From Vallitalea longa (GTDB lineage: Bacteria; Bacillota; Clostridia; Lachnospirales; Vallitaleaceae): 64,000 bases of DNA. This document shows, piece after piece, positions 28,606-37,666 of this stretch; the first letter of the stretch is position 1; each line of letters opens with the position of its first letter. A program made the translations under genes and the position numbers. The stretch is from contig NZ_BRLB01000007.1 in NCBI RefSeq assembly GCF_027923465.1, positions 1-64,000 of the forward strand, in the 5' to 3' direction. The notes under the pieces are model-generated. The model was not told the origin of the DNA. It did not search any database and saw only the letters and a program-made list of their open reading frames with translations.

Positions 28606-29544
28606 CTATCTATTTAATTTATTCTTTATATTTTTTATAATTAATAACGGTAAAAATAATACAATAATTAATGAAATCACTATGATACTACTTACATACC
28701 AATTAACCCCTGTTTTCTTGTTTGATTCATTTTGATTATTACCATAATCATCAGATTTACTATTATTCGCATTTTCGGCATTGGATATTTCATCAACGGT
28801 ATCATTATTTGATTCATCCTTGTCTGTTTTAACAATTTTTGTTTCTCCATTTTTTTCTTTTCCATCCATAGATAATATTTGTTGATTTTCAGCTTTAATA
28901 TTATCCTCATTATTCTCATTAAATTCAATATTGACAGATTCACTATTTTCATTGCTAGGCTCAATACTTCTCGGTACTGTTTTTGTAGTTTGAGGTAATT
29001 CTTTATTTCCTTTTATACTCTGATTTTGTTCTCTTTCATTAACATCGGTATCATTATCTGTGGAAACTGATTTATCAGTTACTGAAAATGTTTTTGGATT
29101 GTCTTTAACATTTTCTAGAGGTTTTTTATCATTTTCAGTACTTTCTTCAACTACAGATTGTTTATCAAAATGTAATCCATCACTGGTATACATATCAGTA
29201 TTATTCATCCTAATCAACCCAAAAATAACAACTACTACAAATGCTGCTGCAACTGCTGTATAATACTTTTTGAATTTGTTAAGCTTAGTTATTTTGTTTT
29301 CAATCTTCTTTTTAGCTGCATTTGTGTTATCTATTTTAACCATTAGATTTTTATGGAAATCTTTTGGCAATTCTTTATCTTCATTTAAATCGTTAACATC
29401 ATTGATGATATTCTGCATAAAATCAAGTTCTTCTTTACATTTATTACAACTTGCAATATGCTCTTCAAACGCTTTTTTTTCTTTCGTAGATAATTGTTCA
29501 TCAATATATAACGATATTATATCTAATACTTTATCACAATTCAT
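28606..29544 (-). CDS. Anti-sigma factor with zinc-finger (zf-HC2) domain
   Basis: The 312-residue membrane protein starts with an anti-sigma zinc-binding domain (CDKVLDIISLYID, then HIASCNKC near residues 29-36). A membrane helix lies at about 92-110. A long Asn/Glu/Ser/Lys-rich low-complexity outer region spans about 115-280, and a second membrane helix lies near the C-terminus (about 283-305). It should hold the upstream-encoded ECF sigma factor inactive at the membrane. The unusual feature is the C-terminal second helix, which returns the tail to the cytoplasm. The gene lies 23 bases after the sigma gene and ends at a strong terminator. Confidence 0.85.
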   Translation of the reverse strand: MNCDKVLDIISLYIDEQLSTKEKKAFEEHIASCNKCKEELDFMQNIINDVNDLNEDKELPKDFHKNLMVKIDNTNAAKKKIENKITKLNKFKKYYTAVAAAFVVVVIFGLIRMNNTDMYTSDGLHFDKQSVVEESTENDKKPLENVKDNPKTFSVTDKSVSTDNDTDVNEREQNQSIKGNKELPQTTKTVPRSIEPSNENSESVNIEFNENNEDNIKAENQQILSMDGKEKNGETKIVKTDKDESNNDTVDEISNAENANNSKSDDYGNNQNESNKKTGVNWYVSSIIVISLIIVLFLPLLIIKNIKNKLNR

Positions 29545-29567
29545 TTTAATGCCCTCCTTTCACTTAA

Positions 29568-30167
29568 TTAGACGTAGAAATTAATATTTTGTTCCTGAGT
29601 TTCTTTAATTATTTTCTTTAATGATGCTCTAGCCCTAGATATACGTGATTTTACTGTTCCTATGGAAATATCTAGTATATCTGCGATATCATCATAAGAA
29701 TACCCCTTTATATCTCTTAGTATTATGATCATTTTGTGTTCCTCTTTTAATTCGTCTATGGATTCCCTTATAAACCTAACATTTTCATTTTTAATTGCTT
29801 TTTCTTCAGGTGTTAAACTTTTATCAACAAATTGTTTATGTACTGTACCATCTTGTTGTTCCATAGTTTCATCCATAGATTCAACCTGATAATTTTTTTT
29901 CTTTTTCCTATATTCGTCTATACAAGTATTAACTGTTATTCTGTGTATCCAAGTTGAGAAAGAAGATTTGAAGTTAAATTTATCTAGAGATTTATATACT
30001 TTTATGAAAACTTCTTGAGACATATCATTAGCATCATGTTCATTCCCAAACATTTGATAAGCAATATTGTATACTCTCTTTTCATAATTCATTACTAATT
30101 TTTCAAATGCATCTTTGTTTCCTTTTTTTGCTTTTTTTATAATGGTCTTTTCAATATCTTGTGCCAT
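29568..30167 (-). CDS. ECF-type RNA polymerase sigma factor
   Basis: The 199-residue protein has sigma region 2 (about 25-95: YQMFGNEHDANDMSQEVFIKVY, then the -10 recognition part FSTWIHRITVNTCIDEYRKKKK) and region 4 (about 135-190: GYSYDDIADILDISIGTVKSRISRARASLKK). It resembles the SigW-like extracytoplasmic-function group and is encoded directly before its probable anti-sigma factor. Its regulon is not visible here. GAGGAGG lies about 10 bases before the ATG. Confidence 0.93.
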   Translation of the reverse strand: MAQDIEKTIIKKAKKGNKDAFEKLVMNYEKRVYNIAYQMFGNEHDANDMSQEVFIKVYKSLDKFNFKSSFSTWIHRITVNTCIDEYRKKKKNYQVESMDETMEQQDGTVHKQFVDKSLTPEEKAIKNENVRFIRESIDELKEEHKMIIILRDIKGYSYDDIADILDISIGTVKSRISRARASLKKIIKETQEQNINFYV

Positions 30168-30262
30168 CTTTAGATTTTACCTCCTCTCATAAAAACCCTT
30201 AACCTCATCATATTTTCTAATTTATATATTGGTACCGTTATCTATTCATATTACAGATCACT

Positions 30263-30291
30263 AAATTATCGTACTACCCATATTGTAACAA
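30263..30291 (-). promoter_or_regulatory. Possible promoter of the sigma/anti-sigma operon
   Basis: On the minus strand TTGTTA (30286-30291) and TAATTT (30263-30268) are 17 bases apart. This resembles a housekeeping promoter more than an autoregulated ECF promoter; I could not find a convincing AAC/CGTA-type ECF signature. Confidence 0.35.
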
Positions 30292-30373
30292 AAATCATAG
30301 ATATGTAAAGATATTTTTCAACACAGTTTATATTAACAGAATTTTTAAACTTGAAATTTTTTCTAAAAAGTTA

Positions 30374-30402
30374 TTGATTTTTCTTTTGGGATGTGTTAAT
30401 AT
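30374..30402 (+). promoter_or_regulatory. Promoter of tRNA-Leu
   Basis: TTGATT (30374-30379) and TAATAT (30397-30402) are separated by exactly 17 bases, and the tRNA begins 21 bases later. Confidence 0.7.
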
Positions 30403-30423
30403 TTATGAGCGTCAGATGAACAA

Positions 30424-30507
30424 GCGGATGTGGCGGAACCGGCAGACGCAGTAGACTCAAAATCTACCGGTGGTGACATCGTAAGGGTTCGAGTCCCTTC
30501 ATCCGCA
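30424..30507 (+). tRNA. tRNA-Leu (anticodon CAA)
   Basis: The acceptor stem GCGGATG (30424-30430) pairs with CATCCGC (30500-30506), with A at the discriminator position. The D arm has TGGCGGAACCGGCAGACGC. The anticodon loop CTCAAAA gives anticodon CAA at 30458-30460, reading UUG codons. The long variable arm and the TTCGAGTC T-loop are typical of tRNA-Leu. The 3' CCA is not encoded. Confidence 0.96.
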
Positions 30508-30510
30508 TTT

Positions 30511-30553
30511 AAAGGTTAAGACACAGTTAGATACTGGGTTTTAACCTTTTTTT
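30511..30553 (+). terminator. Terminator of tRNA-Leu
   Basis: AAAGGTTAA (30511-30519) pairs with TTAACCTTT (30541-30549), with an inner CAGT/ACTG pairing in the loop and a T7 tract. Confidence 0.85.
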
Positions 30554-30661
30554 CATTATCTAATAAATATTATACTTTATCTATTAAAAATGAATTGACA
30601 ATAATAATATTACTCACTACTGAATAAAAAAAATTATAAATACAATGATTTATAACAAAAG

Positions 30662-30690
30662 TTGTATATTGGTTACTTAATCGTTATAAT
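30662..30690 (+). promoter_or_regulatory. Promoter upstream of the small membrane peptide
   Basis: TTGTAT (30662-30667) and TATAAT (30685-30690) are 17 bases apart. It should drive the small ORF region and the unknown gene at 30946. Confidence 0.6.
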
Positions 30691-30824
30691 TAATAAATAA
30701 ATAAGCTTCTATTCAACTTATTCAATGATTATGCAACTAGTAGTTGCGGATATTTCAAGTCTATTTGCTAGAATGCAACCTAAGATAATGCTATACTATG
30801 AGCATAAAAAAGGAGGTATTTCAA

Positions 30825-30916
30825 ATGACTTTTTACTATTGTTTGTTACATTATATTTTATAGTATTGGTTATAGGAATAATTATAATGATTTTTAGAAA
30901 ACATAATTTATCATAG
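30825..30916 (+). pseudogene. Small single-helix membrane peptide, possibly frameshifted
   Basis: A near-perfect AAAGGAGG site (30809-30816) sits 8 bases before ATG 30825. That frame stops after only 12 codons. The overlapping -1 frame continues to 30916 and encodes a hydrophobic helix (LLLFVTLYFIVLVIGIIIMIF) with the basic tail RKHNLS. One more T in the T5 run at 30830-30834 would join them into a 30-residue peptide beginning MTFLLLF. It may be a one-base deletion, a sequencing error or a slip at the T-run. The longer frame upstream (from 30725) has no ribosome binding site. It is followed at 30 bases by the next gene. Confidence 0.4.
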
Positions 30917-30945
30917 CATTATTTATCATAGTAAGGAGATTTTCT

Positions 30946-31776
30946 ATGAAGCCAATTATTAAAAAATTAATTATATGTATAGTAATAATTTTATTCATCA
31001 TCAGTCCTTTTTTTCAATTTGTGAAAAGCATATGTGTAATGAAAATATATAGTTATATATGTGAAAAAGATAGTTTCACAAAAAATATTGATATAGATAT
31101 TAACATGCCTGGAGGACTATCTACAAATGAAAAAGATTGGTATCCATTTGTTATGACATTCAATGACGACAAAGGTTTTTCTGATTTTATTGATAGGGAT
31201 ATGAATTTCACTGTATTATACAATTTCGGGGCATTTGAATATCTTAATGGTGCTTCATCAATATATAATCCTAATTCGGATTATTATGGCGCATTCTATG
31301 GTTCTTATTTTGTAAAAGAACTGGAAAATACAAATCATAAATTCGGATTTAATGATAATGGTGAAATCGATATTGAAGAAGCGATATTGCCAGGAACATT
31401 TGATATCAATGAACTTGTTTTGGCAGGATTTGGATTATATGACCCTGTGGAGGATTATAAAATAGATAGTGTCAAACAAATAAATGAGTTTATTAATTAT
31501 AAAGATTGGGTATTAATTGATGCTACAGTAACTACTCACGGACATAATCATAAGTATAAAAAGAATTACCAAGCGTATATTCAATATGGTAAACCACCTG
31601 CTAAATATAATGAGGAACAAGACTTTCCTGTAACAAAATTCAAAAGTAGGATTTATGTAAAATATTTTGATGAAAAGAAATGTACGGTCTTTCTTTACGT
31701 TATAGCTCCTGACATTGATACAATAAATGACTGCGATACCAACTTTCTAAGAAAAAGTGAGCTAAATATTAATTAA
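30946..31776 (+). CDS. Membrane-anchored protein of unknown function
   Basis: The 276-residue protein has a basic N-terminus and one long hydrophobic segment (about residues 4-28: a signal anchor or uncleaved signal). An extracytoplasmic domain follows, rich in Asp, Tyr and Phe, with no cysteine pair or catalytic motif I recognise. I cannot assign a family. AAGGAG precedes the ATG. It is probably co-transcribed with the small membrane peptide from the promoter at 30662-30690. Confidence 0.7.
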   Translation: MKPIIKKLIICIVIILFIISPFFQFVKSICVMKIYSYICEKDSFTKNIDIDINMPGGLSTNEKDWYPFVMTFNDDKGFSDFIDRDMNFTVLYNFGAFEYLNGASSIYNPNSDYYGAFYGSYFVKELENTNHKFGFNDNGEIDIEEAILPGTFDINELVLAGFGLYDPVEDYKIDSVKQINEFINYKDWVLIDATVTTHGHNHKYKKNYQAYIQYGKPPAKYNEEQDFPVTKFKSRIYVKYFDEKKCTVFLYVIAPDIDTINDCDTNFLRKSELNIN

Positions 31777-31824
31777 CTCAATTATTTTCCCTTTAATTTA
31801 AATATATTACATCCAAATAATAGA

Positions 31825-31866
31825 AATAGATATGTTCTTGTTAAAACCACTAGAAACATATCTATT
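31825..31866 (+). terminator. Hairpin after the unknown membrane protein gene
   Basis: AATAGATATGTT (31825-31836) and AACATATCTATT (31855-31866) are perfect 12-base complements with an 18-nt loop. The T-tract is absent. The rest of 31867-31960 shows nothing I can name. Confidence 0.45.
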
Positions 31867-31964
31867 ATTAATTCTATCTACTAATTCCCATGTTATTTTT
31901 ATATTATTCATACTACAGCAATTTAAAACAAAACTATAAGTTTTAATATTGCAACATAAGCGAA

Positions 31965-31993
31965 TTGAAAGTTAAGATGTTTTGTTATATAAT
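31965..31993 (+). promoter_or_regulatory. Promoter of the OB-fold repeat protein gene
   Basis: TTGAAA (31965-31970) and TATAAT (31988-31993) are exactly 17 bases apart, giving a leader of about 90 bases before the GGAGG site. Confidence 0.7.
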
Positions 31994-32092
31994 GAATATA
32001 TAATGTTTGCAAAAAAATACTAAATAATCTAATGTATTAATAAACTATAGTATGTCCAAAAATTTAAAATAAATCAAGGAGGTATTAGTTTT

Positions 32093-34840
32093 ATGTTTAA
32101 GCATTCTTCTAAGTTCTCAAAACTTCTTTGGACACTAGTTTTAACACTTCTATTGACATCATATTTTATTCCAAATCAAACATTAACACATTTATCAGCA
32201 AATGCTGCAACTACACAATACGACTGGAACAACATCATACCTGCAAAAACACCTTCTCCAACTAATGATAATGGCAAACTTGTTTTGTTCGACACTTCAC
32301 ACGGTGGTACATCCGGAAATGCTGATTGGGTTATTGACGGGGCTTTTTCTAGCTTTGCCGATGCATTAGTTAACGAGGGATATACTGTAAGAGAATATCG
32401 AGGTATTGATAAAAACAATGACGGATGTATCAGATATTACGACGATAGACAATCTGGTAATGTTGCTCTAAATGAATGTGTTATCACTTATAATGCAATT
32501 AGTAATGCAGATGTTTTTGTAATGGCTGAATCAAATAGACCACTTATGATATCTGAATATGATGCTTTAGAACAATTCGTAGATTCAGGAAAAGGTATAT
32601 ACTTTATTTCAGATCATTATAATGCAGATAGGAACCTTAACACATGGGATTCAACAGAAGTATATAATGGATATAATAGATCCACTGATCAAACTTACAA
32701 CATGAGTACAGAATATGGAGATATGAGAAACCCTGGATTAGCTAATGCAGGTTGGCTATCTGAAACATTCGGCTTAAGATTTAGATTTAATGCTATAAAT
32801 TGTTTAGATGGCGTCTCTTCTATTAAAACTCCAACATATTCGGAAGGTATTACACAAGGTGTAGATCCAATACTTATGGCAGCTGGATCCACTTTATCAA
32901 TAGTTGATGGAACCAAAGCAAAAGGGCTTGTATATTTTTCATCTATCGATAACCCTACTCCATGGTCTCATGCAGCAGATACAGGTCTATACTATGGTGG
33001 TGAAGATGAAGGAGCTTATGTAGCTATTTCAAAACCAAGTTTAGGAAAAGCAGCTTTTATTGGAGATTCTTCACCAATCGAAGATTCTACACCAAAATAT
33101 TTTAGAGAAGATACTGGATCAACAAAATCCACATGGCCTGGTTGGAATGATACTGGACATGCTGCGACACTTAGCATAAATATTGTGAATTGGCTTGCGA
33201 CTCAAGAAAATTATATAGGATTTGATGGAGTCAATCATTCTGCTGGTATTCCAACTCCTAATCCAATGTCGACCATAGAAACAGCAGAACAACAATCTGA
33301 ACCTTGGACTAACCCATCTGGTGGATATGATCCATGGAATACTGACTCATTTGCTGATGGTTCTTTTGGTGCACCTTATCCTTCATCAGGTGGCTCCAGT
33401 GATTCTGCTTCATTTGCTTTATATCCAACATATGTATATGAAAACGAACCTTTTGCCATATCAATAACAGGTGATGCTACTAATCCACTATTCGGTGCTT
33501 ATCTTGATGGTGGTAGTCAGCAAGGCCAGCTTTATATAAATGGTTCTTGGACTTCTTCTGGATATAATGCTGTACCTGTTCCTTTGCCAACAGCAGTTAC
33601 TGCCAGAATAGTTTCAGTAGCTAATCCTCCAGTTAAGATTAGAATAAAGGTTGATGGTGCCAATAAAGATACTAAAACTGTTACAGCCCTATCAACTGGT
33701 TATGGATACTTACAAGGTAATATTTCAGGTAATATTGGGGAGATAGTAGTTGCATCTAAAGATGGAGTTATTTTGGGAACTGCACAAATAGACTCTTCTA
33801 ATCAAGTAACTATAGCAGTTAAAGAAGATACAGGCATAACATTATCACTATATGGTACTGATGGAATATTAAAAAACGATTATACTGGTACATATGATGT
33901 AGTTAATGGTCAAACAACACCAATTATAGATAGTCCACAACCGTCAGCTTTATCTGTAGCAGAAGCTCTTAATGAACCTAATGGTATGGAAGTTACACTT
34001 ACAGGTTATATAGTTTCTGACCTCAATGGTATATATGCTGTTAAAGTTGCTGATACCAATGACTCTCAAGCCGAAACTATTGCTGTCAAGCTAGAATCCA
34101 ATATGAGAAACGAATTCAGTCCACTTAATAATCCCGATGCTCTAGGTCGTAAAATTCTAGTTACTGGTACTCGCAATGATTATATGTTACTTCCTGGATT
34201 AAAAAATGTTACCTCTATAGAGTTTGCTGATTCTGGCGGTGATGAAAATACCTTAACTGTTGCAGAAGCTCTTAATGAATCTAATGGTACAGAGGTTACT
34301 CTTACGGGATATATAGTTTCTGACCTTAATGGTATATATGCTGTTAAAGTTGCGGATACTAATGACTCTCAAGCCGAAACTATTGCTGTCAAGCTAGAAT
34401 CCAATATGAGAGATGAATTCAGTCCACTTAATAATCCCGATGCTCTAGGTCGTAAAGTTTTAGTTACTGGTACTCGTAATGATTATATGTTACTTCCTGG
34501 ACTAAAAAATGTTACCTCTATAGAATTTGTTGATTCCGGCGGTGATGAAAATACCTTAACTGTTGCAGAAGCACTTAATGAATCTAATGGTACAGAAGTT
34601 ACTCTAACAGGATATATAGTTTCTGACCTTAACAGTATATATGCTATAAAAGTTGCAGATACCAATGATTCTGGGGCTCAAACTATAGCTGTTAAATTAG
34701 AATCAAGTATGAGAGATGAATTTAGTCCACTCAATAATCCTAATGCACTTGGGGAAAAAATACTAGTAACTGGTACTCGTAATGATTATATGTTACTACC
34801 AGGACTTAGAAATGTCTCTTCAATTCAATTTGTTAATTGA
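32093..34840 (+). CDS. Large secreted protein: GATase-like domain plus three YhcR-type OB-fold repeats
   Basis: The 915-residue protein has a signal peptide (cleavage near ANAA, about residue 38) and a domain of about 350 residues resembling DUF4350/GATase-like proteins (LVLFDTSHGG, GIYFISDHYNADRN, KAAFIGDSSPIED). A beta-rich linker region (about 370-610) follows, then three tandem 101-residue repeats that look like the OB-fold found in secreted Bacillus nucleases and DUF6359 proteins. Related Bacillus cereus-group proteins have the same N-terminal domain with such repeats. No nuclease active site is evident, so binding of nucleic acid or polymer is more likely than catalysis. A strong GGAGG site precedes the ATG. 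It is monocistronic. Confidence 0.8.
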   Translation: MFKHSSKFSKLLWTLVLTLLLTSYFIPNQTLTHLSANAATTQYDWNNIIPAKTPSPTNDNGKLVLFDTSHGGTSGNADWVIDGAFSSFADALVNEGYTVREYRGIDKNNDGCIRYYDDRQSGNVALNECVITYNAISNADVFVMAESNRPLMISEYDALEQFVDSGKGIYFISDHYNADRNLNTWDSTEVYNGYNRSTDQTYNMSTEYGDMRNPGLANAGWLSETFGLRFRFNAINCLDGVSSIKTPTYSEGITQGVDPILMAAGSTLSIVDGTKAKGLVYFSSIDNPTPWSHAADTGLYYGGEDEGAYVAISKPSLGKAAFIGDSSPIEDSTPKYFREDTGSTKSTWPGWNDTGHAATLSINIVNWLATQENYIGFDGVNHSAGIPTPNPMSTIETAEQQSEPWTNPSGGYDPWNTDSFADGSFGAPYPSSGGSSDSASFALYPTYVYENEPFAISITGDATNPLFGAYLDGGSQQGQLYINGSWTSSGYNAVPVPLPTAVTARIVSVANPPVKIRIKVDGANKDTKTVTALSTGYGYLQGNISGNIGEIVVASKDGVILGTAQIDSSNQVTIAVKEDTGITLSLYGTDGILKNDYTGTYDVVNGQTTPIIDSPQPSALSVAEALNEPNGMEVTLTGYIVSDLNGIYAVKVADTNDSQAETIAVKLESNMRNEFSPLNNPDALGRKILVTGTRNDYMLLPGLKNVTSIEFADSGGDENTLTVAEALNESNGTEVTLTGYIVSDLNGIYAVKVADTNDSQAETIAVKLESNMRDEFSPLNNPDALGRKVLVTGTRNDYMLLPGLKNVTSIEFVDSGGDENTLTVAEALNESNGTEVTLTGYIVSDLNSIYAIKVADTNDSGAQTIAVKLESSMRDEFSPLNNPNALGEKILVTGTRNDYMLLPGLRNVSSIQFVN
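33950..34840 (+). repeat. Three tandem 303-bp coding repeats
   Basis: Units start at 33950, 34253 and 34556, each encoding (L/T)(S/T)VAEALNE..NG.EVTLTGY to the next unit. Units 1 and 2 share long identical DNA stretches, including the part encoding VKVADTNDSQAETIAVKLES, so this duplication is recent. Unit 3 has diverged and ends the protein. Confidence 0.9.
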
Positions 34841-34930
34841 ATATATACTATTCTATATAAAAGATACAATAGATAATTAATTTATTCAGTTAGTGATAAT
34901 CAACAATATAATATAAAATTCTTAAACCTA

Positions 34931-34979
34931 ATATAAGTGAACTACCTATTTATTAAAAACTTCGGTAGTTCACTTATAT
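34931..34979. terminator. Bidirectional hairpin between convergent genes
   Basis: 34931-34946 and 34964-34979 are perfect 16-base complements with a 17-nt loop. It separates the OB-fold protein gene from the guanine deaminase gene, which ends the purine operon. Confidence 0.75.
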
Positions 34980-35011
34980 AGTTTGGTTCTTTATTATTTA
35001 TAATAATGATT

Positions 35012-36271
35012 TTAAATAATTTCTCCCTCTAAATACCTCTCGACAATACTATTACTACTAGCATTATATAAAAATCTCTGCAATTTCTCTATAGGTTTCA
35101 GATAATTAACAAGAGGATCGGGATCTCTAATAACTAAAGCATCAAAAAAATTATCCTTTTCAAAACTACCGACTTTACCAAAGAAACTACCATTTACATT
35201 TGTAGCTAAATAAAATGCTTCTGATAAACTTAACACACGTTCTTCATTTCTAAATACATGCCTTAACTTAGAATATTGAACAGCACTTGTTATGGTACTT
35301 GGCATACTCATTTTATGTCCAGCACCAATATCTGAACCTAATCCGACTTTAATTCCTTTATCTAAATAATTTGTAACCGGCATAATACCACTAGTTAAAT
35401 TACCATTAGAATCAGGACAATGGACAAGATATACATTGTCATTATTACTTGCCATAGCAACTTCTTCATCAGAAAGATATATAGAATGAGCTAAAAGTGT
35501 TTTTTGATTACCATATAAATTGTATTTTTTATAAACGTCAGAATAATTTTTACTGTCTGGGAAGAGAGATTTCACCCACTCTACTTCTTTTTTATTTTCT
35601 GCCAAATGTGTTTGAACTGGAAGCTCTTGTTTCATAGACAGTTTTCCTAATTTTGCTAGTAATTCACTAGTACAACATGGTGCAAATCTAGGAGTGATAA
35701 TAGGTTTTATTAAATCTTCTGTAAAATAATCAATAAAACTTTTTGTTTCTTCATAAGAACATTCAGCAGACTGTAAAAGATCATTAGGTGCATTCTGATT
35801 CATATTTACTTTTCCAACATAGGCAGAAAGCTTTTTCTTTTTCAGTTCATCCAATAATATCTTATTACTTTCATTGTGTATAGTTGCAAAAATGCAAGAA
35901 CGTAGTGTACCTTCATTATATAAATTATCTACAAATGTTGGATATATCTTTTTTGCATAATCAACATCTGAAAATAATGATTCATTTCTATAAGTATATT
36001 GTTGCAACCATTCTATTAATTCAAGGTCAAGTCCTATACCCATCTGTAGATATTGAGGTGCATGAATGTGTAAGTCAATAAATGATGGTATTATTATAGC
36101 ATTATGACCATAATCTATTATTGATATGTCTTTATATATATCAGGAAGTTCTTTAAAAATACCAACGACCTTTTTATTATCAATGACTATATAACTATTT
36201 TCATGTACTTCAAAAGTATCTTTTACCTTAGTATAGATGATATGACCCTTTAAAGCTTTAATATTAGTCAT
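35012..36271 (-). CDS. guaD: Guanine deaminase
   Basis: This amidohydrolase converts guanine to xanthine and ammonia. The 419-residue protein has metal ligands in SFIDLHIHAPQY (His68, His70), plus ITPRFAPCCT, THLAEN, AHSIYLS and GLGSDIGAG. These are the order and motifs of the guanine deaminase family, and the HAPQY step is diagnostic. It is the last gene of the minus-strand purine block, 90 bases after the threonine-synthase-like gene, and feeds xanthine to the hydroxylases encoded upstream. GGAGG precedes the ATG. Confidence 0.93.
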   Translation of the reverse strand: MTNIKALKGHIIYTKVKDTFEVHENSYIVIDNKKVVGIFKELPDIYKDISIIDYGHNAIIIPSFIDLHIHAPQYLQMGIGLDLELIEWLQQYTYRNESLFSDVDYAKKIYPTFVDNLYNEGTLRSCIFATIHNESNKILLDELKKKKLSAYVGKVNMNQNAPNDLLQSAECSYEETKSFIDYFTEDLIKPIITPRFAPCCTSELLAKLGKLSMKQELPVQTHLAENKKEVEWVKSLFPDSKNYSDVYKKYNLYGNQKTLLAHSIYLSDEEVAMASNNDNVYLVHCPDSNGNLTSGIMPVTNYLDKGIKVGLGSDIGAGHKMSMPSTITSAVQYSKLRHVFRNEERVLSLSEAFYLATNVNGSFFGKVGSFEKDNFFDALVIRDPDPLVNYLKPIEKLQRFLYNASSNSIVERYLEGEII

Positions 36272-36361
36272 ATCACACCTCCTATATTCGCATTATTAAG
36301 TTATAGTAATAATTATAATACTAAATTTTCCTTATACTAAACATTATAATTATAAATATTA

Positions 36362-37600
36362 TTATTGCAACCCACTTAAATATTTTTTTAGTTGATTAAT
36401 ATCTGGATTACATATTATCGGAGCTTCCACTGCTGCTAAAGCATTTTTTACATCTTTTAATCCATTACCAGTTACAATAATAGAAACACTTTCATCATTA
36501 GAAATAACATTTTCATTAAGTGCTTTTATTAAACCAGCTAGACCTGCTACACCTGCTGGTTCACCAAATATTCCTTCTGTAGACCCCAGTAACTTCATAG
36601 CTTCTAATATAGCAGTATCTGAGATAGTTATCCAAGAACCTCCTGATTTACTAACAGCGTTCATAGCTTTGACAGGATTCCTAGGTACTCCTACAGATAT
36701 ACTGTCAGCTATTGTATTTTCTTTAGCAGGTCGTAAAGGTTCATTTTCCTTGTAAGATGTATAGAAAGGACAGCAGCCTTCTGCTTGGACACCTAGTATT
36801 CGGGGAATTCTTTCAATCAATCCAATTTGAAATAAATCATAAAAACCTTTATAAACCCCTCCGATTGTACAGCCATCACCTACAGATACAACTACCCAAT
36901 CAGGAACATGCCATCTTAGTTGCTCTGCTATTTCCATAGCTACAGTTTTTTTACCCTCTACAAGATGAGGATTTATAGCTGCATTACGATTATACCAACC
37001 CCAATGGTCAATAGCTTTTTTGGATAATTCAAAAGTTTCTTTATAGTCTCCTTTCACGGATATAACTTTCGCTCCATATATTAATAGTTGGGCTAATTTC
37101 CCTTGAGGTGCTCTTTCTGGAACAAAAATAACGGTTGAAATTCCAAGTCTAGCAGCATTTCCCGCTAAAGAAGAAGCAGCATTTCCAGTAGAACTACATG
37201 CTATAGTTTTTTTTTCTTCTTCTTTTGCTTTAATAACTGCAACAGCCGAAGCTCTATCCTTTAACGATGCAGTTGGATTCAGACCCTCATCTTTAATATA
37301 TAATTCTTTCAGACCTATCTTATCAGCTAATGATTTCGATTTATATAGTGGAGTCCATCCAACTCTTAGTGTTTCATCCAAATATTCGTCTTCAACAGAT
37401 ATTATATCTTTATATCTCCACATTGAATAATTTCTGTTATTATCAAAATATGATTGTGATAAAATATTCTTTAATCCATCATAATCATATTCCACATCCA
37501 AAATGCCCTTTTCACCACATTCTGGACATGTATATAATTTTTCATTTTTACTATATTCTCTACCACATAACGTACATCTATAATTCTTAACAAACTTCAT
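36362..37600 (-). CDS. Threonine-synthase-like PLP enzyme of the purine cluster
   Basis: The 412-residue fold-type II PLP enzyme has a zinc ribbon at the N-terminus (Cys9, Cys12, Cys25, Cys28). The PLP lysine is in NPTASLKDRAS (Lys114), the phosphate-binding loop in SSTGNAASSLAG and the Gly-rich part in VSVGDGCTIGG. It closely resembles threonine synthase, but a thr biosynthetic context is absent and it lies inside the purine-degradation operon. A lyase acting on a diamino or hydroxy amino acid formed from the purine ring is therefore plausible. The ATG at 37600 has GAGGTG upstream; the longer frame starts lack a site. The exact reaction is unknown. Confidence 0.8.
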   Translation of the reverse strand: MKFVKNYRCTLCGREYSKNEKLYTCPECGEKGILDVEYDYDGLKNILSQSYFDNNRNYSMWRYKDIISVEDEYLDETLRVGWTPLYKSKSLADKIGLKELYIKDEGLNPTASLKDRASAVAVIKAKEEEKKTIACSSTGNAASSLAGNAARLGISTVIFVPERAPQGKLAQLLIYGAKVISVKGDYKETFELSKKAIDHWGWYNRNAAINPHLVEGKKTVAMEIAEQLRWHVPDWVVVSVGDGCTIGGVYKGFYDLFQIGLIERIPRILGVQAEGCCPFYTSYKENEPLRPAKENTIADSISVGVPRNPVKAMNAVSKSGGSWITISDTAILEAMKLLGSTEGIFGEPAGVAGLAGLIKALNENVISNDESVSIIVTGNGLKDVKNALAAVEAPIICNPDINQLKKYLSGLQ

Positions 37601-37666
37601 AAATGATATCACCTCAATATCAAATTTCAACAAATGATTCTCAGTTGAAATTATTAATTATATACT

